Part shown: one piece after another, positions 29,114 through 38,200 of the stretch
Layout of the letters: each line of letters opens with the position of its first letter
Numbering within the stretch: position 1 is the stretch's first letter
Made by a program: the position numbers and the translations under genes
Source of the DNA: Leptolyngbya sp. PCC 7375
GTDB taxonomy: Bacteria; Cyanobacteriota; Cyanobacteriia; Phormidesmidales; Phormidesmidaceae
Length of the DNA stretch: 64,000 bases
Reading direction: 5' to 3'
NCBI RefSeq assembly: GCF_000316115.1
Contig: NZ_JH993793.1
Span: 209,517-273,516, forward strand
The notes under the pieces: generated by a model
Told to the model about the DNA's origin: nothing
What the model saw: the letters and a program-made list of their open reading frames with translations, nothing else
Databases searched by the model: none

Positions 29114-30073
29114 ATGCCGTATTCCATTGACGCTGCTCGCAATATCTTTCCAAATACCCTTGTAGCTGACGCTGTCCCGGCAACTATCGCCAGATACAAC
29201 CAGCTCAGTGCGGAAGATCAATTAGCACTTATCTGGTTTGCCTACCTTGAAATGGGGAAAACGATTACGGTTTCAGCGCTCGGTGCTACCAGTATGCAGT
29301 TTGCTGAAATTACTCTAAATCAGATTAAGCAAATGACACCCATGGAGCAGTCTCGTGCCATGTGTGATTTAGCAAGCAGGGCTGATACTGAAATTTCTCG
29401 AATCTATGCAACCTGGACGCCCAACCTTAAACTCGGCTTCTGGTACCAACTCGGTGAATGGATGGAGCAGGGCCTGGTTGCCCCTATTCCCCCAGGTTAT
29501 AAACTTTCAGCCAATGCCAATGCCGTTTTGAAAGCCATTAAGAATTTAGAGGGAGGTCAACAAATTACGGTCTTGAGGAACTGTGTCATAGATATGGGAT
29601 ACGACACAAACAAGCTCGATAGTTTTACGCGGGTTTCAGAGCCTACTGTTGCCCCGAAAGCCCCAGAGGAACGAACCCAAGTTTCCATTGAAGGCATTAC
29701 CAATGAGACCGTCATCAATTACATGAATAACTTGAATGCCAATGACTTTGACGCACTCATTGAACTTTTCACTCCTGACGGAGCCCTACAACCACCTTTC
29801 CGCAGACCAATTGCAGGCAAAGAAGCTGTTCTAACATTTTTCAGAGAGGAGTGTCAAAACCTCAAGCTCACTCCAGAATGTGGCATATTGGAACCAGCTG
29901 AAGATGGCTATACCCAGATTAAAGTTACCGGTAAATGCCAAACACCCTGGTTTGGCGGAGATGTTGGCATGAATATAGCCTGGCGCTTTTTGCTAAGTCC
30001 CGAAAATAAGATATTCTTCGTGGCTATTGATTTACTGGCTTCTCCCAAGGAGTTGCTAAATCTCGTTCGTTAA
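29114..30073 (+). CDS. ocp: Orange carotenoid protein
   Basis: 319 residues with both domains: an all-helical N-terminal domain (1-165), a linker, and an NTF2-like C-terminal domain (195-319). Functional residues known from Synechocystis OCP are present: Tyr44, Trp101, Trp110, Arg155, and with a +2 offset Tyr203 and Trp290 (carotenoid keto-group partners) and Glu246 (salt bridge to Arg155). It should be photoactive, bind a keto-carotenoid and quench phycobilisome energy in strong light. Ribosome-binding site AAGGA. FRP and a carotene ketolase follow. An IS ends 47 bp before the ATG, so its native promoter has probably been displaced. Confidence 0.97.
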   Translation: MPYSIDAARNIFPNTLVADAVPATIARYNQLSAEDQLALIWFAYLEMGKTITVSALGATSMQFAEITLNQIKQMTPMEQSRAMCDLASRADTEISRIYATWTPNLKLGFWYQLGEWMEQGLVAPIPPGYKLSANANAVLKAIKNLEGGQQITVLRNCVIDMGYDTNKLDSFTRVSEPTVAPKAPEERTQVSIEGITNETVINYMNNLNANDFDALIELFTPDGALQPPFRRPIAGKEAVLTFFREECQNLKLTPECGILEPAEDGYTQIKVTGKCQTPWFGGDVGMNIAWRFLLSPENKIFFVAIDLLASPKELLNLVR

Positions 30074-30276
30074 TCAAAACAATAAATTGACAAATCAATG
30101 TGAATGTCCCTTTTTAACCTTGTTCTTTTTTTAGCCCTGTTCTATTAGGCTTATCCCGAGAGGGGCATTCAGTCTTTTAAAAATAAAAACAGACCCTCAA
30201 ATGAAAACGGATTAAGCTGATTTCCACTGCGTTTTTTTGTATCATTAAGGTTTAAGAAGTTGTTTTAATCACATAT

Positions 30277-30606
30277 ATGACGCAGGATTCTGACATTAGT
30301 TGGAGTAGTAGGGATAAAAAAATTGCTGAAGAAGCTCTTAAAAAAGCCTATGAACGAGAAGTTGCAGCTCTCATCTCATATGTCCAGGAGAAAGCGAAAC
30401 TCCTCACTGTACTTGAAGATGTTTGGCAACTTCATACATTCCTAAGCGCAAGCAGACATGACATTGATGGCAAGTATGATGATGCGGAACCATCCTTAGC
30501 CTACATATTATCCAGATTAATTAAGGATGGTTGGTTAGACTCCTCTGAGTTAGAGGGCCTAAGCACAGATAAGCGGGCTAAGGTAACTATTCTGACGCGC
30601 ATATAA
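30277..30606 (+). CDS. frp: Fluorescence recovery protein
   Basis: 109 residues, all-helical. The conserved central block VWQLHTFLSASRHDIDGKYD places Trp50, His53 and Arg60 at exactly the numbers reported as important in Synechocystis FRP; position 54, usually Asp, is Thr. FRP binds the C-terminal domain of active OCP, detaches it from the phycobilisome and speeds its return to the orange form. It lies 203 bp behind ocp and 26 bp before the ketolase gene. Confidence 0.93.
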   Translation: MTQDSDISWSSRDKKIAEEALKKAYEREVAALISYVQEKAKLLTVLEDVWQLHTFLSASRHDIDGKYDDAEPSLAYILSRLIKDGWLDSSELEGLSTDKRAKVTILTRI

Positions 30607-30632
30607 GCCACCATAGATTTTGATTTTGAAAG

Positions 30633-31394
30633 GTGAAACTAGCAAGCAAGCCTAAGCCATATCCCAATGGGGCATCTGCGATGCTAAGCTTTTCCGACAT
30701 CGTAGGGCTTTGTATTGCTCTGACAATCATTGGTTTATGGCTGAGTCATCTAGGAATCATGCTTTCTGTCGATCTATTCAATACGCCCCCGTTGCTGCTG
30801 ATAAGCGCTGCTGCATTCCAGGCTTTCTTAAATACTGGTTTATTTATCACGGCCCACGATGCAATACATGGTCTTGTTTATCCTCAAAATCAAAACATAA
30901 ATACCTTTTTAGGAACTATCTGCGCGACTAGCTATGCTTTTTTGTCCTATGAGATGCTATCCAAAAAGCACTGGCTACATCACCTTTATCCAGGTAGTGA
31001 AGCGGATCCTGATTTTCATAAGGAGAATGCTAGTTTTCCAATATGGTATTTCCACTTCATTCGGCAGTATTGGGGATGGAAACAATTTCTTCAATTGGCT
31101 AGCATTATTGCCTTACTAGATTTTGTGTTTCGGTTTTCACCAATTAATTTGTTATTATTTTGGGCTTTTCCTCTATTGCTAAGCTCAATGCAGTTATTCT
31201 ATTTTGGAACATATCGACCTCATCACCATATTGGCAAAGACTACGATCTCACCTGCTGTTCAGAAAGCTACACGTTGCCATGGTTAATCTCATTCTTGGC
31301 TTGTTATCACTTTGGATACCATAAAGAGCATCATACCCATCCGAATGTACCTTGGTGGAGATTACCTGCAATTCATAAAACACAGCAAAACTGA
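30633..31394 (+). CDS. crtW: Beta-carotene ketolase, CrtW type
   Basis: 253 residues from GTG 30633 (ATG 30681 possible). A membrane di-iron fatty-acid-hydroxylase fold with three histidine boxes: HDAIH near residue 82, HWLHH near 117, and HKEHH near 237, plus GTYRPHHHIG. It adds keto groups to beta-ionone rings, giving echinenone or canthaxanthin, the pigments OCP needs. Its place in the ocp-frp cluster supports this role. Confidence 0.93.
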   Translation: MKLASKPKPYPNGASAMLSFSDIVGLCIALTIIGLWLSHLGIMLSVDLFNTPPLLLISAAAFQAFLNTGLFITAHDAIHGLVYPQNQNINTFLGTICATSYAFLSYEMLSKKHWLHHLYPGSEADPDFHKENASFPIWYFHFIRQYWGWKQFLQLASIIALLDFVFRFSPINLLLFWAFPLLLSSMQLFYFGTYRPHHHIGKDYDLTCCSESYTLPWLISFLACYHFGYHKEHHTHPNVPWWRLPAIHKTQQN

Positions 31395-31907
31395 ATGGCC
31401 AGGGTGTCAGAATGAGTCTATGCGTTTAAATCAGGGAAAATATGGCTCTCCAAACCCAACAATTACGATAGGAGTGCTTCAAGGAAAACTTTAACAACTT
31501 GATAATCAGAATCCTGCCGTAGTTCTGCTAGAGTTGCTTCGGCCTGTGGAGTAACGTGCCCAACGAAGCAATTTCAATTGAGCACTATCTGTGCCAGCCT
31601 CAGCGGTTGGTGCAAGCGATTACTGATTCAAGCCGAATTCAACAGTTAGCCCCATCCCACTTTCGTTTGCGGCTTCGCCCCCTGCAATTCATGATGTTAC
31701 GGTTTGAGCCTATTGCTGAATTGCAAGTCTGGACAAACTCTAATGGGACACTTCAGTTGCGATCGCTAAATTGTGAGATTCGAGGTGCAGAACGCCTGAA
31801 TCAGTCTTTCCATCTAGAATTATCTGGCACCCTGAAACCTCAGCGTCAGGAAACAATCACCGAGCTAATCGGAAAAGCAGACTTAATGGTGCAAGTAGAA
31901 ATACCGC

Positions 31908-33377
31908 CTACTACTACAGTTGTAGATATTTAATTTTAAGGGGATACTGGTCAATGAACGCCAGCCAGCCTCTGATGCCAATCCTTGTCAGCCCATTGAA
32001 TGAACAAGCTCAAGTGCAAGAGTGGGATTTTGCCTTTGAAGAACTCATGGACCGTATCCGCCCTTACTTTTCAAGGATTGAGGCAGAAGAGAGAGCCCGC
32101 AGCTATGTGCAAGGCTTACTGAGCCCCATCGAGCGAAAAAATGGTTGGCAACTCGCGGAAGAAGCCGGAGACAGTACCCCCTATGGAATTCAGAATTTGT
32201 TAGGACGCTCAGTCTGGGAAGCCGATGGGGTCAGAGATGAGTTAATCGAGTATGTCCAAGAGCATCTGTTCAGTACCGATGGAGTGGGGGTATTGGATGA
32301 GACTGGATTTATCAAAAAAGGAAAGCAGTCGGTAGGAGTCCAACGCCAATATAGTGGGACGGTCGGGAAAGTCGAAAATTGTCAAATCGGGGTGTTTTTG
32401 AGCTATGTGAGTGACCAAGGTCATACCTTTCTTGACCGAGCATTATATTTACCGGAAAGCTGGACCCAAGATCCAGACCGATGTCGTCGGGCCGGAGTAC
32501 CAGACGACATCGAGTTTGCCACCAAACCGGCCTTGGCTCAGCAAATGGTCGCGCGAACAACGGACTTGGGAATGTGCTTTGCGTGGATCACGGGCGATGC
32601 CGTTTATGGGAATAACCCAGGGTTACGCCAGGCCTTGGAAGCCCAAGTGCAAGCCTATGTTTTGGGGATTGCGTGCAATGAATCGGTCGTCATTGGAACG
32701 ACCTCGTTACCGGCCAGTGAGGCGATGGCCTACCTGAGAGTGACCGATTGGCACCGACTGAGTGCCGGCAATGGTACGAAAGGACCTCGGACGTATGATT
32801 GGGCGGTACTCACTTTGAGTGCCCCCTCCCCGGACGGCTGGGCCCATCGGCTGTTATTCAGACGCAGTCTGAAAGACCCCAACGAGATCGCCTATTATCG
32901 AGTGTTTTCCCCCACAGAGTGTACGTTATCAGACATGGTTCGGGTGGCCGGTTGTCGGTGGACGATTGAGGAATGCTTTGAGACGGCTAAAGGGGAGGTG
33001 GGCTTGGACCAGTATGAAGTTCGCTCTTGGACCGGCTGGTATCGACATATCACCCTCGCTTGTTTAGCCCATGCCTTTTTGAGTGTGATGCGGACGCAAT
33101 CTCTCGCCATCGCCACTGAAAAAGGGGCGCTGAAGTCACACAAATCAGCGGCAAACAGCTCGCTGGCGGTCTTCATGCACCAACGGGGGCTTTGATTCCA
33201 CTAACATTGCCTGAAATTCGACGATTATTATGGTCGTTGTTATGGCAATGGTTACCGGATATTGACTTTGTGATTGGATGGTCCAGATGGCGACGGCAAC
33301 ATCAGGCCACGGCCCTGTTTTGGCATTACAAGAAGAGCATGATAACTAATTCTTCATAACTACAACTGTAGTGCTAC
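31908..33377 (+). mobile_element. IS701-family insertion sequence in the DUF1997 gene
   Basis: The element proper spans 31912-33373 (1462 bp) with 14-bp ends pairing at 13 positions (31912-31925 and 33360-33373, core CTACAGTTGTAG). The 4-bp repeat CTAC flanks it (31908-31911, 33374-33377), matching the 4-bp duplication usual for IS701; a 5-bp reading is possible. The transposase has a late frameshift. Confidence 0.85.
31954..33357 (+). pseudogene. IS701-family transposase, frameshifted near the C terminus
   Basis: The main frame (31954-33195, 413 codons) has GVLDETGFIKKGKQSVGVQ with the first catalytic Asp, CFAWITGDAVYGNNPGLRQ with the second, and WTIEECFETAKGEVGLDQY with the Glu. At 33190 the frame hits TGA after HQRGL. 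One base over, translation continues GALIPLTLPEIRRLLWSLLW to a TAA at about 33357, the expected family C terminus. A single frameshift thus removes about 55 residues. The catalytic core is complete, so residual activity cannot be excluded. Confidence 0.8.
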
Positions 33378-33712
33378 TCTCAAACTGTTTCCTGAGCAAG
33401 TTTTGCAGACAACTGGCAAGGCATTTCTCAATGGCATCTTGTTGACCATAAAGTCTCGGTTAGAAAGTCAACTTGTTCAAGATTATCGTCGCTGGGACGG
33501 TTTGCCACCTGTACATTGCGATTCTTCTAAACTCAGCCTGCCAGGCAAAAGCGTACGCGTTAGCAACCAAAAGCTTAAAGCTACCGGATATCAGTTTATT
33601 CATCCTCAAATCGTAGCTTGAGGACTCAAGATCAGAGCCAAGTCATTGCAACGTAAATTTATATTGCGTTACAATAATTCACAAAGCATTTCAGATTCCA
33701 GAAACCCACCTC

Positions 33713-34210
33713 ATGACTATTGCTGCTGACAAGCCAGTTTACTCTAATATCTTTGCCGCTGTTCCCGATGCGGTGGACTCCATCCAAAGACTACCTGTTG
33801 ACGACCAACTAGGTCTCTTATGGGTTCTGTATGAAAACATGGGAGGCTTAGTGACGCCTGCAGCTTCCGGTGCAACAGATCGAATCAAGCTAGCCGGAAA
33901 TTTAATCTATCAAGTGGCTAATCTATCCCATGAAGAGCAGCTACAGTTTATGCGCGATTTGGTGGTAGGAACTAACAACGCCATAACTCGCGATTACGGA
34001 TGCCTGACTAGCAACAACAAATTGGCATTTTGGTATCAGTTGGCCGAGTGGATGCGCTCCGGAGATGTCATTCCGGTACCACAGGACTATCAGCTCTCTG
34101 TACCAGCAATGGCAGTCCTGAATAAGCTCATAGCCCTGGGCTTTAACCAACAGATTGCCGTCCTACGCCTCATCGTTGGCAAGATGGGCATTAATCCCTT
34201 AACAGCTTAA
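33713..34210 (+). CDS. hcp: Helical carotenoid protein (OCP N-terminal-domain homologue)
   Basis: 165 residues corresponding to the N-terminal domain of OCP alone: VDSIQRLPVDDQLGLLWVLYENMG, then LAFWYQLAEWMRSGDVIPVP with the Trp/Tyr pair that lines the carotenoid site, and NQQIAVLRLIVGKMGI, the equivalent of the Arg155 helix. HCPs bind keto-carotenoids permanently and act as singlet-oxygen quenchers or light-independent energy quenchers depending on clade; I cannot assign the clade. It lies 3.6 kb after ocp and a small gene follows. Confidence 0.93.
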   Translation: MTIAADKPVYSNIFAAVPDAVDSIQRLPVDDQLGLLWVLYENMGGLVTPAASGATDRIKLAGNLIYQVANLSHEEQLQFMRDLVVGTNNAITRDYGCLTSNNKLAFWYQLAEWMRSGDVIPVPQDYQLSVPAMAVLNKLIALGFNQQIAVLRLIVGKMGINPLTA

Positions 34211-34274
34211 CCGTCTGCTTACGCGATTACTTATTCCCAACAAGCAAGTTAATGCTCACTAGCGACATCAGATC

Positions 34275-34448
34275 ATGCAAATTCATTGGCCGCAATTCCT
34301 TTTGAAAATTCTGTTCTGGTTAAGTGCAGAAATAGCATTGACTTGCTTAGGCTTAGACGATTTGGCTGACTACAGCGAGTTTCTTCTCCAAGATCGCAAT
34401 AATTGCTTACCACCCGCAACATCTGTTGAGCTTGTCACTTCAATTTGA
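34275..34448 (+). CDS. Small hydrophobic-start protein downstream of HCP
   Basis: 57 residues: MQIHWPQFLLKILFWLSAEI, then LTCLGLDDLADYSEFLLQDRN. The pattern of an amphipathic hydrophobic helix followed by LGLDDLADYSEF looks like a conserved cyanobacterial small protein rather than chance; I do not know its role. It is between hcp and the MATE gene, on the same strand. Confidence 0.5.
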   Translation: MQIHWPQFLLKILFWLSAEIALTCLGLDDLADYSEFLLQDRNNCLPPATSVELVTSI

Positions 34449-34482
34449 CAGCTGACATCCTGCCAAACACTCCAACTTAATA

Positions 34483-35862
34483 ATGCCGTCTTCTCTCACA
34501 ACAGGTCGAGTTCCGCTTCAGCTCCTCAAGCTATCACTTCCCATGGTTTGGGGTGTCTTGGCAGTATTGGCGTTTAGCTTGGCTGACACGTACTTTATTG
34601 CTCAGTTGGGTACGAATGAACTAGCCGCTATCAGTTTTACCTTTCCAGTCGTGTCCATTTTGGCGAGCGTAGCCATGGGCTTAGGCACAGGGGCAGCCTC
34701 TGTCATTGCTAGAGAAATCGGTCAAGGGAATCGGCAGACGGTACAGCGCCTGACTACGGATAGTCTACTGCTATCTCTCCTTATTGTTGGGATTCTTGCT
34801 GTTCTTGGCTTGATGACAATTACGCCTTTATTTACAGCTTTGGGAGCTGGACCTGCCCTCCTACCAATGATTCGTGACTACATGGGCATTTGGTATCTAG
34901 GAATGGTTTTCCTGGTTGTTCCCCTGGTCGGTAATAGTGCCATTCGTGCTTCTGGTAACACAATGGTTCCTAGCCTGATTATGACGTTTGCTGCAGCTGC
35001 TAACATTGTGGCCGATCCACTACTCATATTTGGTTGGGGGCCGTTTCCAGCCTTAGGTATGCAAGGGGCTGCCTTGGCAACAGTGCTTTCCCGTGCGGGT
35101 ACTCTCGTCGCGTCTCTTGCCTTCCTTCACTTCCGAGAGCGCTTATTGCTATTTACCTTGCCAAGTTTGGCAGCACTAGCAAAAAGTTGGTATCGCCTTT
35201 TATTTATTGGTGTGCCTGCCGCCGCAACTAATCTAATTTCACCCTTGTCTGTCGGAGTTATCACAGGTTTGATGGCTCGTTATGGAGCTGAAGCTGTGGC
35301 TGGTTTTGGGCTAGCATCACGGATAGAAGCCGTGGCGCTCATTGTACCTTTGGCAATTTCAGCCAGTATTGGTCCTTTTGTTGGGCAAAATTGGGGTGCT
35401 CGAAAGTATGACAGGGTAAAGCAAGCACTTCAACTCAGCTTCTATTTCTGCCTGGGCTGGGGAGTTATCGTCAGTATCTTACTGGCAATGTCGTCATCTC
35501 AAATCATTGCTTGGTTTGATGGTAATCCTGACGTTATCTCCAGTGCTAATATTTATTTGACACTTGTGCCTATTAGCTATGGTGCCCTGGGAATTGTTTT
35601 GACGGCTAGTTCAGCCTCTAACGCTTTGGGGAAACCAGCTCCAGCTATGGGAATGTCGTTATCTCGGTTGTTGCTTCTTTATATTCCCTTAGCCTACTTG
35701 GGTAGTCAGTTATTTGGCATCACCGGTATTTTTGGTGCGGCCTGTCTGTCTAATGGAATAGTCGGTCTAGGAGCTTGGCTGTGGCAATCTCGCTGGATTA
35801 GTCCTCTCCCTACAGCAACATCAGAAAAAATTTCAACTTTGCCAGAGGTTGTTGTTCGGTAG
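34483..35862 (+). CDS. MATE-family multidrug/cation antiporter
   Basis: 459 residues with twelve predicted membrane helices. It has family motifs in the first half (LPMVWGVLAVLAFSLADTYF, then MGLGTGAASVIAREIG) and internal repeat in the second (LISPLSVGVITGLMARYGAEA and GPFVGQNWGARKYDRV, the typical GQN.GA loop). MATE proteins export cationic or organic compounds using sodium or protons. Substrate not visible. ATG 34483, 34 bp after the small gene. Confidence 0.93.
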   Translation: MPSSLTTGRVPLQLLKLSLPMVWGVLAVLAFSLADTYFIAQLGTNELAAISFTFPVVSILASVAMGLGTGAASVIAREIGQGNRQTVQRLTTDSLLLSLLIVGILAVLGLMTITPLFTALGAGPALLPMIRDYMGIWYLGMVFLVVPLVGNSAIRASGNTMVPSLIMTFAAAANIVADPLLIFGWGPFPALGMQGAALATVLSRAGTLVASLAFLHFRERLLLFTLPSLAALAKSWYRLLFIGVPAAATNLISPLSVGVITGLMARYGAEAVAGFGLASRIEAVALIVPLAISASIGPFVGQNWGARKYDRVKQALQLSFYFCLGWGVIVSILLAMSSSQIIAWFDGNPDVISSANIYLTLVPISYGALGIVLTASSASNALGKPAPAMGMSLSRLLLLYIPLAYLGSQLFGITGIFGAACLSNGIVGLGAWLWQSRWISPLPTATSEKISTLPEVVVR

Positions 35863-36072
35863 TAAGAATTGCCTTAGGACCTAAAAGGCTGGAAAAGTCA
35901 ATGTAATTACTGTGGTTTTATGAGAGACTCCCTAATTATTTGGATAAAGTCGTGCTTAGTTGCGACTGCTATGATGTCTGAGAAATATGCATAGGAGAAT
36001 AGATTGAGCACTACTCAGTCTGAGTAAAATGCAGGTTCCTGGCTTTAACGCAACACTAAAGAAACCCCTTTG

Positions 36073-36183
36073 ATGAAACTTTCTGGTCTAAATTCCGATA
36101 CTGTTAACCGAGTTGTCGAAATGGCCTGGGAGGACCGTACTCCCTTTGAAGCAATCGTTAATCGTTGCAATCCAGAGCGGTAA
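36073..36183 (+). pseudogene. DUF2805 protein, N-terminal fragment
   Basis: From ATG 36073 the frame reads MKLSGLNSDTVNRVVEMAWE followed by DRTPFEAIVNR, the characteristic start of the DUF2805/TIGR03643 family. It stops after 37 codons at 36183, where the opposite-strand cry-DASH remnant begins. The family normally is about 80-100 residues and is often coded near photolyase genes. Confidence 0.7.
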
Positions 36184-36371
36184 AAAATGCGATCGCTATG
36201 TTTTCCACAGATAAAACGGAAGAAATCTCGCCATAGGAGTTCAAATATTAGCCAATAGGTCGAGTCGTTACGAATACGCTCATTTTCAGAGGAATAACGT
36301 CCTCGGGTAAACCATATTGGCCCATGGCCATGCAGGCGTAAATCATTGCGGTACCAAACTAAATTGATCAT
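36184..36371 (-). pseudogene. Cryptochrome DASH, two internal fragments joined
   Basis: Minus-strand frame: MINLVWYRNDLRLHGHGP, the N-terminal box of DASH cryptochromes, is followed after about ten odd residues by ERIRNDSTYWLIFELLWRDF, FRFICGK and RIFYRSGLQ, which in intact proteins lies over 200 residues later. The FAD-binding C-terminal third is missing; sequence beyond 36184 belongs to the DUF2805 scrap on the other strand. Dead remnant of a blue-light/UV photolyase homologue. Confidence 0.8.
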
Positions 36372-36403
36372 CCGTAAGTACAATATCTGGACTTCAAAAA
36401 AAC

Positions 36404-37240
36404 TTACTTAACCCTGTGTTCAATCACATGGGTTGCACTCACCCATTCACCTTTTTCGTTGTAATTACGAATCAAGCGTTGACGTTCGTTATCCGTCACA
36501 AGCCAGCCTAACTCAACAAAAAACGACTGCCGGAGTTTGAGGTGTAGAGGGGTATTACTAGATGTTCCATCAGGGAGTAATAAAATCTTTCGTGGGGTAG
36601 GACCCTCTTCAAATTGCAGGATATTACCTGTTATTTGAGCAGTTGATGTAATGGCTTGATTGCCAAACGATAGGGTTTGTTGCAAACGTCCACCATTGAT
36701 TTCTTGCACGTCCAAGTGAGTTGTATAGGTCGCAGATGGCTGCCAATCAGAGTAAACCGTCAAAGCTGTCCCTTGCCACGGCCCCACCAACTGTTCAATG
36801 GTCAGGGGAGAGCGTTCAGCAGCATTTGTGCCTGTGCGAAATTCTCGAATCAGGGTAAGACTGCTCAACTCTCCTTGACGATCGTAGAGTTGGACAAAAC
36901 GCAATCGACGGTTTTGAGTCACAAATCCGTATTCTGCTCCAAATTCACTAAAGGGTGCCAGTTGCAGTGACCCTTTAGAAAAGGCCCCCGTTTCGAAGAA
37001 AACCACTTGTTTTCCTAGGGAGCGATACTCCTGTGAGTAGTCTGAAACGGGAGGTTCACCGTAGCCACCAGAACCAAATCGACGTACCCTGAACTTTACT
37101 AACTGATTATCTTCGACTCCTTCCAGGTTAAGAATCGAAGGAGTCGAGTCTAAGATCTCTCCCTCCAGTGAAACTGAGGTAAACGAACCTTGCCATTTCC
37201 CTAAATTTTTTAAGAAATTTTCCCAGTTGGTCTCCATCAT
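36404..37240 (-). CDS. DUF3598-family protein (calycin-like)
   Basis: 278 residues: two successive beta-rich halves, the first starting WENFLKNLGKWQGSFTSVS and the second LVGPWQGTALTVYSDW. Repeated G-K-W-Q-G-S/T motifs of this kind mark the cyanobacterial DUF3598 family, predicted to fold like the lipocalin-type bilin lyases. Role unknown; a pigment-binding or chaperone task is only a guess from the fold. The gene is complete and lies among decayed light-response genes. Confidence 0.8.
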   Translation of the reverse strand: MMETNWENFLKNLGKWQGSFTSVSLEGEILDSTPSILNLEGVEDNQLVKFRVRRFGSGGYGEPPVSDYSQEYRSLGKQVVFFETGAFSKGSLQLAPFSEFGAEYGFVTQNRRLRFVQLYDRQGELSSLTLIREFRTGTNAAERSPLTIEQLVGPWQGTALTVYSDWQPSATYTTHLDVQEINGGRLQQTLSFGNQAITSTAQITGNILQFEEGPTPRKILLLPDGTSSNTPLHLKLRQSFFVELGWLVTDNERQRLIRNYNEKGEWVSATHVIEHRVK

Positions 37241-37537
37241 GAATCTGAATGGCCTCTAAAAGCCAGCGAAACTCCTGTTTAGCCACAGAAATGCTTTGCT
37301 ATCTCTACAAAATTGCCTGACAACAAGCAATATGTTCAGGTGTTTGTGGATAAATCACTTCTCTTAAGACCTATCTAGATACGTCTCTCTCAATAGCTTG
37401 TGTATAAACTGCTAGAGCATTCGCAAAATGAACGTCACAGTAGTTATTTTTTTAGACTTTTGTAAACATTGTAAGGGTTTAGTAGGATGTGAAACAATAT
37501 CTATTTCCCTCTTGGGGCGTAGGCTCAAAGCAGTTGT
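37241..37537. other. Intergenic region between divergent genes
   Basis: No gene. A+T-rich around 37425-37500, which probably contains the divergent promoters of the DUF3598 gene and the photolyase-related remnant; I cannot place boxes with confidence. Confidence 0.35.
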
Positions 37538-37561
37538 GTGATCCGAGTCTTTGGAGATTCT

Positions 37562-38200
37562 ATGGTTGTAGGAGTTTGGGTATTAGGCGATCAGCTTTGG
37601 GCCAGGCAGTCAGCGCTACTCCGCTGTGATGACGTGATCGAGTACTCCAGTCGTAACTGGTTTAACCACACTCGACCGCTACCAGAGTTTTTCTGGACTG
37701 GTGAAACCGAGATGAATTGTCTACATCAAACCCTCTCCCAAGTGCAGCATACCGGCTATGCCCACCATATCCAAAGGCTTATGATATTGAGCAATTTTGC
37801 CCTGATTACAGGGCTGTCTCCCCAAGCTGTAGAAAGCTGGTTTCATGCTGCGTTTATTGATGCCTATGATTGGGTGATGCAAACCAATGTCCTAGGGATG
37901 GGATTATTTGCCGATGGCGGACTCCTGGCCTCTAAACCCTATGCGGCCTCGGCCAATTACATTAACCGGATGAGTAATTACTGCAAATCATGCCGATAAA
38001 ATGCCAAGGCTCGGGTCGGTGAAGATGCCTGTCCGTTCAACTTTTTCTATTGGGATTTTCTGGATCGTCATCGAGATAAGCTCCAATCCCAAGGCCGTAT
38101 GAGCTTTATCTTGAAGAACTTAGACAAGATGGCTGCAGAGGAGTTAGCGCAGATTCACCAACAGGCAACAGATTGGCATAAGTCTTACACCGATGAGTAG
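37562..38200 (+). pseudogene. Photolyase-related protein (FeS-BCP/DPRP type), internally deleted and with a stop
   Basis: The frame begins MVVGVWVLGDQLWARQSAL, the N-terminal box of the deoxyribodipyrimidine photolyase-related family. It then jumps after about 25 residues to LPEFFWTGETEMNCLHQTLS and TGYAHHIQRLMILSNFALI, with IDAYDWVMQTNVLGMGLFAD, the FAD-binding C-terminal half. A TAA at 37997 replaces a conserved Tyr in CRYN; past it the frame continues correctly through GEDACPFNFFYWDF and LDRH with its iron-sulfur Cys to the normal end at 38200. Middle half missing plus one nonsense codon: dead. Confidence 0.85.

Larger units (their letters stand above)
31556..33621 (+). pseudogene. DUF1997 gene split by IS701, 3' end fused to a short-chain dehydrogenase tail
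   Basis: The N-terminal part (31556-31911) is a DUF1997 protein: LCQPQRLVQAITDSSRIQQL, then LRPLQFMMLRFEPIAELQV. Removing the IS and one CTAC copy continues in frame as EIPPTLKLFPEQVLQTTGK, then LTIKSRLESQLVQDYRRW, the normal end of the family. The frame does not stop there but continues GLPPVHCDSSKLSLPGK and VSNQKLKATGYQFIHPQIVA, which matches the C-terminal tail of NAD-dependent short-chain dehydrogenases. So a deletion probably fused two neighbours before or after the IS arrived. Function of DUF1997 is unknown; it is cyanobacteria/plant specific. Confidence 0.75.

Noticed and set aside
31463..31557. Minus-strand stretch resembling the end of a HEAT-repeat protein (TPQAEATLAELRQDSDYQVV)
   Set aside because: Only about 30 codons, no start and no upstream continuation; too short to call.
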